NCBI RefSeq assembly: GCF_003597395.2 | Contig: NC_133773.1 | Span: 60,501,407-60,565,406 of the forward strand | Length of the DNA stretch: 64,000 nt | From: Chelonoidis abingdonii | Lineage: Eukaryota > Chordata > Testudines > Testudinidae | Reading direction: 5' to 3' | In this document: positions 32,653-42,829 of the stretch, piece by piece | Layout: each line of letters begins with the position of its first letter | How positions within the stretch are numbered: the stretch's first letter is position 1 | Made by a program: the position numbers and the translations under genes | Notes under the pieces: model-generated | Database searches by the model: none | What the model saw: only the letters and a program-made list of their open reading frames with translations | What the model was told of the DNA's origin: nothing

Positions 32653-34115
32653 GACTGGAAGACAGTTAATGTGACATCAATATTTTAAAAAAGCCTCTAC
32701 AGGTGATCCTGGCAATTACAGGCCAGTAAATCTAAGTTGACTACCAGGCAAATAGGTTGAAACTACATAGAATCATCATACACACAGATGAACATGATAT
32801 GTTGGAGAACAATTCTTTGAGGAGGTCAACAAGCATGTGGACAACAAGGATCCAGTGGATATACTGTACTTTGACACATCAGAAAGCCTTTGACATGGTC
32901 CTTTGCCCAAGGCTCTTCAGCAAAGTAGACACTCATAGATCAGTAACTAGTTACAAGACAGGAGACAAAAAGGGTAGAAATAGACAGCCCATTTTTACAG
33001 TGGAGAGCAGAAAACGGCACAGTCCCAAGGATTTGTAGTGGTACCAGTGCTGTACGACATATTCATAAATAATCTGGAAATGGGGGTAAACAGTGAGATG
33101 GCGAAGTTTGCAGAGGATACAAAATTACTCAAGATTGCAGTCTGCTTTTGACTTAACTAAGAGTTACAAAGGAATCTCACAAAACTGGGTTGACTGGGCA
33201 ACAAAATGGCAGATGAAATTCAGTGTTGATAAATGCAAAGTAATGCATATTGAAAAACAATCCCAACTATGCAGACGAAATGATGCAGTCTAAATTAGCT
33301 GTTACCACTCAAAAAAGATCTTGGAGTCATTGTGAATAGGTCTCTGAAAACATCCACTCAATGTGCCTCAGCAACCAAATAAGCTAACAGTTAGGAACCA
33401 TTAGGAAAGGGATAAGACGGAAAACATAATGCCGCTATATAAATCCATGGTACGTCCATATCTTGAATATTTCATTCAGTTCTGGTTGCCTGGTCTCAAA
33501 AAAAGGTATTAGAATTGGAAACAACACAGAGAATGGCAATACAAATGATTAGGGGGTATGGAACAACTTCAGTATCAGGAGACATTAGAAAGACTGGGAC
33601 CTCTCAGCTGGAAGAGAGATGACAGAGAAAGATGTGATAAAAGTCTATAAAATCAGGAATGGTGTAGAAAAAGCAAATAGGGAAGTGTTATTTACCCCTT
33701 CATATAAGACAAGAACCAGGTGTCGCCCAATGAAATTAATAGGCAGCAGGTTTAAAACAGACAAAGGAAGTACTATTTCACACAACGTATCCTGCGGAAC
33801 TCATTGCCAGTGGATGTTGTATCGCCAAAAGTAAAACTGGGTTCAAAAAAGAACAAGATAAATTCATGGAGAATAGGTACAGCAACAGTTATTAGTCAAG
33901 ATGGTCAGGGATGCAACCTCATGCTCTGGGTGTCCCTAAACATCTGATCACTAGAAGCTGGGACTGGATCATAGGGGATGGATCACTTGATAAATTGGCC
34001 TGTTCATTCCCTCTGAAGCACCTGACACTGGCCACTGTCAGAAAGCAGGACACTGGGCTAGCTACAACATTGGTCTGACCCAGTACGGCTGTTCTTAAAT
34101 TCTTAAGAAACTGTG
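32653..34115 (+). mobile_element. CR1 LINE 3' part, sense
   Basis: Begins in the RT domain (NDWKTVNVT, then PGNYRPVNLS near 32705-32740). It continues with VDILYFDTSESL-like sequence near 32850-32890 and a catalytic block FAED at 33107-33118, where the family has FADD. The 3' UTR ends TTGGTCTGACCCAGTACGGC and TTCTTAAATTCTTAAG at about 34115. Small internal deletions (near 32810 and 32930) and many stops make it a relic. Confidence 0.85.
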
Positions 34116-36319
34116 GCTTTGGACAAGTGAAGCTGTTAAAGGGAAGAAGGTGTGGTGCTTGGATGCAGCTTCTCAGTGGTTTAGCTTCTCATCTTCCCCT
34201 GAACTGCACTCTGATCATAAAAGAGTGTTAGAAGCCATTTAAGTTCTCTAAGCAGTAGGGACTCTGGGTTCCAATGGCACTGGCTCTCCATTACCTTTAA
34301 ATGATGCTTCTTGTGGTAGAGTGGGCAGGGGAGGACTGAGGAACTCAAATGGAGCAGCAGGAGGGAATAGTAGCCTCTGCATTCCTGCAGTTTTGCTCAA
34401 ACTCTCCCAGCTACTCCCTGACAACTCACCTTTGGCTAAGGATCCTCAAAGTATGAAAAGCAATGTGCCAGAATATGGTGGAACTTCATATTTGCCCTTC
34501 AAAGCCCTAAATAAAGAGGACTCCACCAGCCATTCCCTATGAGCCTTCCCCTCCATGTGCTTTAAAGCTGAGTTTACTTTAGAATATGCATTTGCAAAGT
34601 ATACTTTTAAGAACTGAATTCAGTGTCTCCTAGATGAGGCATTTATGGAAACTTACTGATTATGGCTTGCCCCTACTCCTCTCTAAAGTTTAGGAGGTGT
34701 CCATTAAACTCTCAAATATTCTGGTACTCATTTGTTTTCTCTCCTTGATCCTGTAGCTTTTTAATACTAAAATAGCATGTCAACAGGAAATATTTTATTA
34801 ATCTGAACACCCAGACAAATTTATTGAAAACTATACATTAAAGAACAGCTAATCAAATTAAGATACTGTCAAAAGCCGTTAAACAGACCTAACAAATGTA
34901 GATGTTAAGATTAGCTCTGAAGTACAGACAAAAGCATATTGCTAACAAAATAACTGAAGTACAGATAGTAATTAACACCTAATATACTTTTTGCAGTAAC
35001 AGTGACCTTTTCTTGTTACAAGTTTTACACTTGTTGCATGTGCTCCCACTTCCTGGTTTGTCAGAACAGAAGCCTCATTCAAGCTCAGACATCTATCTAA
35101 AGCAAGCACAAAAAAACTAAAACTACCACCAATATATTCATTATCCATATTCAAGCAGTTCCTAGAGGCCACAAGTAAAAGTAGAGCTCCATTGTAAAAA
35201 TGTAATAAGAAAAAAAGTAATAAGAAAAACAGTTACACGCACACCCAACACTTGGGCACCCTGTATAGTGCGAGTTAAACATTCGGGCAAAACTGGCCCA
35301 ACTGTTTTCTTAACATGGTATTGAGAGTTCATTACAACATTGTGCTGTAGATTACTCAGAACAAGAAATACATTCAGTTTTCAGTATTGCTTGTTAGGAA
35401 CTATTAAAAACATCTATGCTAAAACCACATGTCATGGTAGTGTAAAGATGCTCACTCTAAGATGATAACACCCTGTAACAGAGAGAGATCTGATGATTAA
35501 TATTACTGTTTTACTATATTGTTTCTCTAAACAAAAGCTCACTGTTTTCATAATTGTTTTCTCTCTAATGTTTGCATGGCAAGAATTTGGAAACTTGTTA
35601 AAACATCCTAAATAAATACTTTAAAAAACAAAACAAAACACTTGTATTCTTTATTCAAGCTACTGCTATTTTGAGGTGCAGAATCAATATGGCATGCATC
35701 TGGTTACTTTGTAAATTAAAAGGCCATGTGAACAACAACTTTTGCTAATTATCAAAGTAAGAGTGACTGACACCTATATTTAAATAAAATAGCTTTCCCA
35801 CCACCTTAGAATATGAAAATTCCATGCATAAATGGAAAGAGAAAGGATTATTCACTCACAGCCTTTAGTGACAGACCCATAAACATTATACCTTCATGGA
35901 AAAGTTTTAAAAGACGTAACATAGTTTGCCATACTTTTTCAATTAAAAATGAACATGTTGAACAACAATGTATACTACATTACACTTTGATGTGTTTCTC
36001 AATTACTACTGGGAAAAGCTGCAGCTTCCCTCAAGGCAAATGAGATTGACATCTGTGTAGTTTTTTTTAAAAGCTTAATTTATAATGCATAGACATATTA
36101 CCTTTAACATCTGCAAAAGTTGTAAGCAGCAAAAAAGAGAATCTAGCCAGAATTTATTAGTAAGTATTTCATAAGAATGTAAATGAGTGAAAAAAAAGAG
36201 TTTTCAGAAAAGGAAATAATGTAAGTGTGCCCAGAGTTTTTACTTGCTTCTCTTGCTTTCCTATTTTGTTACTTTTCCTTTCACTCTCAGAATGAGCATT
36301 AGAAAAATGATCTGCTTAC
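34116..36319. other. Non-coding DNA, probably LRBA first coding intron
   Basis: About 2.2 kb, AT-rich, ending at the LRBA splice donor. No repeat termini or exon-like conserved frame were recognised. Confidence 0.5.
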
Positions 36320-36562
36320 CAAGTTGAATACAGTTTCTACAATATCCCTATTGGACACTTCGCCAACTTCCACCAGTCCCGTCAGCACTGCAAATTTCAT
36401 CCTGATGCCTCGGATAGGGATTCCTGGGTTCAAGGGCTGCAGGCTACTCCCCACTTCAGCAGCACTTCCTCCTTTCCCTCCACCTCCTCCACCATCACCT
36501 GTTGGCTGAAGAACCTGTTTGCCTTCGCTAGCCATAGCTAGTTCAATTCAGATTACCACTAG
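36320..36562 (-). CDS. LRBA: LRBA first coding exon (N-terminal 72 codons)
   Basis: LRBA is a very large BEACH-WD40 scaffold protein of vesicle traffic; in mammals it protects CTLA-4 from lysosomal loss. The Met is at 36535. The exon encodes a short acidic/glycine-rich leader with a run of six Gly, then the conserved block RGIRMKFAVLTGLVEVGEVS followed by NRDIVETVFNL, shared with vertebrate LRBA and close to NBEA. Coding ends in phase 0 at 36320 before a GTAAGC donor (36319-36314). Upstream, a TTTCAG acceptor at 36568-36563 would start the exon at 36562 with a 27-base 5' UTR part. The leader fits LRBA better than NBEA. The acceptor is inferred; the coding part and donor are clear. Confidence 0.85.
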
Positions 36563-36839
36563 CTGAAATGCCAGAGGCACAGCCGCCACAGCCAATGAGA
36601 AGCGATTTCAGTGGCAGGGAAAGGGGTCTCTTGCTCACTCTCTCTTCAGGTCCAACTTGCGAAACACCCCAAGTACACGGGGTGTGGAGAAAGCTCGCCC
36701 AAGCTTGGCTTTTCCTCCACAGCAGGGTTGGGTCAGCTGCCCCACTGCACCGAGGCAGGTACGTAAAGCCCTGAAAGGCAACACATCCAGTCGTTTGAAA
36801 GCCCCTGCGAGGCAGACGTCCCCCCAAGTTACCAATGGT

Positions 36840-37670
36840 CCACTTCCTCCTCCTCCTCCTCCCCCGACCCACAAAACAGGGACTGTGGCAGCCGGGGAGC
36901 AACAGCCTCTTCCCCACCCCCTGGAACTTGCCCCACAGACAGCGCTGGGTTTCTCAAGGGGAGTCAAGGCGACGCGCCCAGTGCCCGACTCTATTCCCTC
37001 CGTGCTTCCAGCTCCCGGGCTCGGACCTCCGCCGCAGCTGAGCGTGTAGAGCCCGCTGCCCCTTCGCCCGCTTGTGCACGCACAGGTGCAAAGACAAACC
37101 ACTCAGGAAGGAAGTTCAGACTCACCCAATTCTCCTCCTCGCGTCTCGTGTGCCGCGCGGCTGGGGGGGGGGGTGCTTTAATGCCCGGCTGAGGGGCGGG
37201 GAGTGGGCTGCTTTGCTGCCCCACTCGCGAGCCCTTTCGTCGCTAGCCCCCCTGGCGGAGAAGTACCCGCCGCTCCTAGAGCGGGAAGGAGCCGAAAGTT
37301 TCAGCTGCCGCTTCCTCACCCCGCGGTCTCAATTAGCCCCATGTCTTCCTGCCTCGGCTGCAAACACGGCTGCTCTCTGCCGCCATGACAGCACTGAGCC
37401 CCGGGAGAGCTGCCGGGCGAGAAGCCGTGCGCCTGCGCGGCCAGGCAGTGGCAGGCGGGCGGGGCGCAGAGCAGGGCCCGGGGGCCGGAGGCCGCTGCAC
37501 GCCAGGTGAGCCCAGGTGTGTGCAGGTGAGCGGCGCGCGCAGCGGCCCGCCGCCAGGGCGGGAGCTGTGAGTGCGGGGGGGTCGCCGGGCCGGAAACGGC
37601 TGCGCAGCAGCCACCTAATCCTGCCCGCTGCCCTGGCCCGGGATTAGCGGCTGGAGGAGCGGCCGGGGAA
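36840..37670 (-). promoter_or_regulatory. CpG-rich promoter region of LRBA
   Basis: CpG density and GC content rise sharply over 36840-37670 compared with the AT-rich surroundings. A near-consensus NRF1-like palindrome GTGCGCCTGCGCGG lies at 37427-37440. A CCAAT box lies at 36592-36596, downstream of the putative first exon. No TATA box is evident, as usual for housekeeping promoters. The position upstream of the LRBA start exon supports promoter function. The many long ORFs here are GC-rich artefacts. Confidence 0.7.
37126..37390 (-). other. Candidate non-coding first exon of LRBA
   Basis: On the minus strand, sequence ending AGAATTGG is followed by GTGAGTCTG, a near-perfect splice donor (GT at 37125-37124). 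With the TTTCAG acceptor at 36563 this would give a 562-base first intron. The 5' limit is arbitrary, since no transcription start can be read from sequence. This is inference only. Confidence 0.4.
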
Positions 37671-38650
37671 GCTCCCTCCTGGGGGATTCATTTTCAGTGT
37701 TCGTTTATTGGTCGCCCAGACGCGTGTGAGGCGCCCCACGGCTTCCGCAGCGTTGATTGACCTGATTTCCAGAGGTGATGCTGCGCTGCTCCCACGGGAC
37801 CGGGAGGCGCCCGCACCTATGGAAAGCAGGCTGCTGCAGTGTCCCGATGAGCAGAGGGAAGGGGAGCAGTGAGTCAGGAGAGGTGTGAAACCTGGCTAGC
37901 GAGTACTGCTCCTTTCCTCTTTCTCGCCTTCTGTAGTGCGCTCCCTCTTCTCAGCTGTTTTTCTTTCCGATCCTCATCCCCAATTCCCTTCTCTGTCTTC
38001 CTTTCCCACCGGCTGGACTGAGGCTGCAATCCTGAAAAGAATCACCTAGCTTCAGTCGGGTTATTCATATGTTTAAAGTTGAATGTGTGGGAAAATCTTT
38101 AGTGGCCCTGGGCCTACCTATGGGTCAGGTTACTTGTGGTCTAAATGTATGTCAGGTATACAAACTTTTGCAAAACCTTAGCCCTGCTGCAGGAGGATTT
38201 TGTGATTAGAGTTAAAACAATGGATACACTTTTGAAGAATTAAAAAAAACTAAATAATTTGCCTGCCCTGTGCAAGTTGTGAAACTAACTAGAAAGAAAA
38301 GTGAAATCAACTGGTCTGTATTCTCTAGCCAATCTGAGAGAAATGCTACTAGTAAGCAGCATATTAAATAGTAAATTTAGATGATCTTTAATTATTTCAT
38401 CTCTCAATCACCTAATTTAGTAGCATATATCATTTAAAAATATGTATATGTCTTAATTCAACTCTGAATTACACTGACATCTAATGTTTTTAAAATCAGC
38501 CTGAAGGGCAGTGATACAAGGCACCTGCAGCCACTGTTTCAGCAGGATGGCCACAGCATGTCAGTGCAGTCCCAAATGCAGTAGAGTGACAGGGGAGAGG
38601 ACATGGTGAAGGCAACCAGGGGATACACAGGTTGAACCGCATGCCCCAGA
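37670..38650. other. Non-coding DNA upstream of LRBA
   Basis: Falls from GC-rich promoter flank into AT-rich sequence. No gene or repeat end recognised. Confidence 0.4.
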
Positions 38651-38651
38651 A

Positions 38652-38774
38652 AGGCTTTCTAAAGCACCTGGATGGGAGTTCACCTGGGAATCCAAAGTAC
38701 TAGCCAGGCCTGGGACTGTTTAGTTTCTGACATCAGACAAGATTGGGTGCATTCAGTGTAATGAACACATGCCC
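38652..38774 (-). pseudogene. 5S rRNA pseudogene with inverted 3' half
   Basis: Positions 38704-38774 match the reverse complement of 5S rRNA from about base 71 back to the 5' end, including CCAGGCC, ATCAGACAAGAT and TGCATTCAG. Most differences are C-to-T or G-to-A. Positions about 38662-38703 instead match 5S in the forward direction, from about base 73 to 114 (CCTGGATGGGAG, CCTGGGAAT, GTACT). Total length is close to one 5S gene (~120 bp). The simplest reading is a minus-strand 5S pseudogene whose 3' half was inverted in place. Confidence 0.7.
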
Positions 38775-38779
38775 CAGCC

Positions 38780-39698
38780 TCTGATGGTGGCTGCAGTTTA
38801 AATCGCAATAATAAATTAGGAAAAATTGAGTAAAAAATGCTTAAAATGAAATAAAGTACCGTGCCTCATAATTTGCATGTTTGTATACCTCAGTTTCATT
38901 TTATTCCATGCATTTTATTTACAGTTGCCAGGCCAGTATGTTTATCTTAAATTGGGAGAAAATGTTTACTATAGTCCTAGATGGGGCCCAAACAGATAAG
39001 GTAAAGTTTTGTAAATAGCACTTCTGTATCTGTATTACCTCTGAATTTTTTAGTAACATATAACTTCTGGTAATCTTGTATATTGTGTTCTATTTTTTAT
39101 ATTGTATTTTATATTTTAAAGACTTCAGTCCAGTTACCTGAGGTTAAAATCTGTTTTATATCTGAAAGGAAATAAATTTGTGGGTGAGACCTTGGTACAA
39201 CTCTTTATACTCTGGCAGTATGATAGGTAAGATTTAAAATGTAACAATCTAAACCCCTGCCTTTTATCACCTGAAAATATTTTTTTTTCTAAATGACACA
39301 TTTATTGAAATACACTCTTTTCACAGCCAATATCACGTTTGGACTGTTGCTCTAAAGACTAACATGTAGGGTTCAGTATAGGGACACAAAATTGCACATC
39401 AATTAATTAGACATTCCTACAACTTTTGAGGAGACAGGTTGTTTTAGCACCCTCTAGCTGCTTTTTCCCCCTATGTTTTCCTGGCTTCTTTCATTATAAT
39501 TAACTTCTGAACATGCTTATGTCAAAGTAAATTATTTTAAAATTAGTGCAGGATTTCAAGCAACAGAATGTGGTGTATATTTATTAAATGGTAGCTAAAC
39601 AACTCTTAATAGTTGTATCAAGGGTCTAAATGCACTAATATTTTAAATATCAATTGATTCTGTACAGTTTTGTAAAGAATAAAAGCAGAGCCTCATGG

Positions 39699-39700
<2 letters not shown>
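38780..39700. other. Non-coding DNA, no recognised feature
   Basis: AT-rich spacer leading to the TA repeat. No coding or repeat termini recognised. Confidence 0.4.

Positions 39701-39702
<2 letters not shown>

Positions 39703-39732
<30 letters not shown>
39703..39732. repeat. (TA)15 microsatellite
   Basis: A perfect 30-base TA run directly adjoining the 5' end of the R4-type LINE. A second, shorter TA run (41931-41944) adjoins its 3' end. Confidence 0.95.
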
Positions 39733-39734
<2 letters not shown>

Positions 39735-41930
39735 ACATCCAGCAGCGGTCAAGACACATGAAGAGCTGGAACAGCACCTGGCAGACATGATCCACCTACT
39801 GGCCTAAGAAACTAACAGCAGTGCATGAATGCCAGCAGCACAGATGAACCAGCTGCTAGCCAGCGGCTCCACCCAAACTGGCTAACACAAGGAAGGACAG
39901 TGCTGATATCGAAAGACCCTGCAAGGGGGAACAGAACTGTCCAACATACCGGCCATCCTGCTCCCACAACATGGAAAGTCCTGTCAGGCGCATCATAGCT
40001 GCCAGCCTACAGGACCAACATGGGCCGTACATGAGCACAGCTCAGAGGGCATTGGGAATAACACCAGAGGCTTCAAAAACATTGACCAGTTGCTCATAGA
40101 TAGAGCAGTCGCCCGAATCGACTCAAGGTCTAGACAGAACCAATCTGAGGCACAGCCAGGATTGACTACAGGAAAGCCATGACTCAATGCCGCCACGACG
40201 TGGATCTGTGAATGTCGGCGCTTATTCAAATGTCACACAGGACACTAAGACCTTCCCTCAAGAACCTCAATGGGACTAGGAAGACAACACTACGAAGTCA
40301 ACTTCAATGGCAGCTTGCACCAAGTGGCCATCATAGTGGGCATATACAAGGTGATGCATCTGTCCCCGCTGCTGTTCTGCATAGGCTTAAACCCCCTCAG
40401 CCAGATAATCACAAGGACTGGATACGGGTACAGGTTCAGGAGTGGACTACCATCAGCCATCTCCTCTACATCGGGCAATGACATCAAGCTGTATGCTAAG
40501 AATGAATGAGACATCGATTCGCTAATCACTGACGCGGATCTACAGTGAGGATATCGGGATTCATTCGGACTGGAGAAATGTGCAGATGGGTAGTGAAGAG
40601 AGCGGAAGGGTAGTCAAGACTGATGGAGGTGAACTACCAGCGGGCCAACATAGCAGACCTAACAGACTAGCACAAGTACCTCGGCGTCCACAGTCACATG
40701 GAACCATGATGAGGAGGCAAGGAAGACAAGCAACATCCAGTATCACCAAAGGATAAGAACAGGTCACTCGAAGTGCCAGCTCAGTGGGAAGAACAAGATC
40801 CACGCCATCAACGGATACGCCCTGCAGTCATCAGATACCCTGCCGGTATAGTGAGCTGGCCAAAGGAGGACATGGAGGCTGTCGATGTGCAACCCGGAAG
40901 CTCTCACAATGCACGGAGGTTTCACCCCAAGTCCAACACCAGAGACTGTATACAGCCGGAAGAAGGCGGGCGGGCTTGGTGAGCGTCAAAGCACTTGTCT
41001 GGATGAACCCGGAACCATCCAGGAGTACATCAGTAAAGATGGCCCCAAAGATGAGCTGCGAGAGAATGCCTGAGGCAAGCGCAAGACATGGGAGGAAGAC
41101 CAAGCAGAAGAAGTGCCATGGCGAGACAAGACCCTTCATGGATGTACCACGACAGATAGCTGAGTGGCTGACATTGGGAAATCCTCCAGTGGCTGCAAAG
41201 GACTGGACTAAAAGACAGCACTGAGGCACTGATCATAGCAGCACAGAACAGGCACTGAGCACCATATCCATTGAAGCAGGGGTCTACCACACTAGAGAGG
41301 ACCCAAGGTACAGACTGTGCAGAGAGGCTCAGAGACAGTCCAACCCATAGTGGCAGGGTGTAAGATGCGGGCAGGACAGCATACACTGAACGGCACAACC
41401 AAGTGGCTGGCATTGTGTATAGGAACATCTGCACAGCGTATGGGCTAGACCTCCAAGACCAGATGGGAGATTCCATCAGAGGTTGTGGAGAATAGCAGGG
41501 CTAAGTATCTGTGGGCTTCCAGATCCAGACGGACAGGCAGGTACTGGCCAATCAACAGACATCGTGTAATAGACAAAGACAGAAGACAGCGATGGTGATA
41601 GATATAGCAGTGCCAAGTGACAGCAACATCAGGAAGAAGGAATATGAGAAGCTGGAGAAGTACAGGGCCTGAAAGAGAAGTGAGAGGATTTGGAAAGTGA
41701 AGGCCAAAGTGGTCCCAGTGGTGGTAGGAGCACTCGGGCTGTGACTCCTAAGCTGGGTGAGTGGCTCCAACAGATCCCAGGAACAACATCAGAGCTCTCT
41801 GTCCAGAAGAGTGCAGTGCTAGGAACAGCTAAGATACTGCGCAGAACCCTCAAACTTCCAGGCCTCTGGTAGAGGACCCGAGGTTGAGGAAGACACATAC
41901 CACCCATAGGGGTGAGAGGAGAAATTTTTT
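39733..41930 (+). mobile_element. R4/Dong (Rex6-like) LINE remnant between TA repeats
   Basis: The plus strand encodes, in shifting frames, an RT and C-terminal domain of the R4/Dong type. Blocks include GIGNNTRG and QLLIDRAVARI (about 40055-40120), HLSPLLFCIGLNPLSQIITR (about 40350-40415), NGKNKI then AINGYALQSSDTL-like sequence near 40790, and GERQSTCLDEP. An endonuclease-like segment follows, VIDIAVPSDSNIRKKEYEKL near 41597-41660, then KLGEWLQQIPGTTSELSVQK and RRTLKLPGLW before a stop at 41872. About 2.2 kb is left, less than a complete element. The RT catalytic loop (normally YMDD before IKLYAKNE) is shifted out of frame near 40470. Confidence 0.75.
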
Positions 41931-41944
41931 TATATATATATATA

Positions 41945-42740
41945 AAACTTTTCATTTTATTTTTTAGGAATTTCTTATTTTGTTTTATCCATTATCCAGT
42001 CACCCTCTCTCACTGAACCTCACCCCCCAGTCCCACATTACTACCCGGAAATCTCTCCCTTTAAACATTTCTCCTCTCCCATTGATTCCCAGTCCCCCAT
42101 TCATCCCAGGAACCCCTCCCTATCCCCCCACTGAACCCCAATAACTCATTTTCCCTAAGGGCTGGAAGGCCCTGGGCAGGTGATTGGGTCTTGCCCCTAG
42201 GTGGATGGAAGGCTCTGGGAGAGGGCATCAAGTTCTGTGCCTGGTGTGGGAGGCCCTGGGGCAGAGCTTTAAGGGGCATGGGTGTCACAGAGCAACCTCG
42301 CATTTCAGCAGCAGCTCCAGCATCTTCTGTTTCGTGGAACTGGGCCCAGCTCCAGGTATTATGACTTTGTCCATGGAGTTGCAGTAGTGTTGAGGTTTGG
42401 CCCAGGCTCCTCTCCTTCATCATGAATCAGGGGCAGCTGGGCCAAATTTGAGCGAACAGCACTGCAACCTCATATGCCAGATTACAGCACTGAGCACTCA
42501 AATTTGGCCTGGCTGCTCTGCCTCCATCAGGGAGCATTGTGACCCTGTGCACACTAGATTACAATGCCCAGAGAGAGATCCAGTCCCAGTCTCAGTCCCA
42601 CAAGATAGAAGCTATGACTGTGAGGTGAATTTTTCATTTTATGTCTTTTTTTAATGTTCTTTTTCATTCTGTGTTTTTGCACATTTGTGAAAAACACAGG
42701 GCTCTACCGATAGCAGTGCTTCCATGGAGCAGGAAAGAGA
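41945..42740. other. Non-coding DNA with C/T-rich and GC-rich parts
   Basis: A pyrimidine-rich stretch (42000-42130) and a GC-richer part. The right end, GTGAAAAACACAGGGCTCTACC near 42690, looks like a MITE terminus, but no partner end was found. Confidence 0.35.
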
Positions 42741-42745
42741 CTGAA

Positions 42746-42828
42746 GCCCGGATCCTCAAAGTATTTATGCTCCTAACTTCCACTGAAATTAATCGAAGCT
42801 AGGAGCCTACATATCTTTGAGGATCTGA
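42746..42828. repeat. Short hairpin MITE (~83 bp)
   Basis: GGATCCTCAAAGTATTTATG and the inverted CAGATCCTCAAAGATATGTA pair over the whole unit, with CTCCTAACTTC opposite GAAGCTAGGAG around a short centre CACTGAAATTAATC. Such snap-back repeats with a TGAAATTAAT-like core are common in reptile genomes. There is no coding capacity. Confidence 0.6.
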
Positions 42829-42829
42829 G

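Noticed and set aside
1..36313. Further LRBA exons
   Set aside because: I looked on the minus strand for the continuation after VFNL (the conserved block rich in FDLEMNF-like residues) and found none among the open segments.
36543..37614. Many long ORFs on both strands in the CpG-rich region
   Set aside because: They overlap in several frames, are low-complexity (Pro, Arg, Gly, Ser) and show no known domain. High GC lowers stop frequency.
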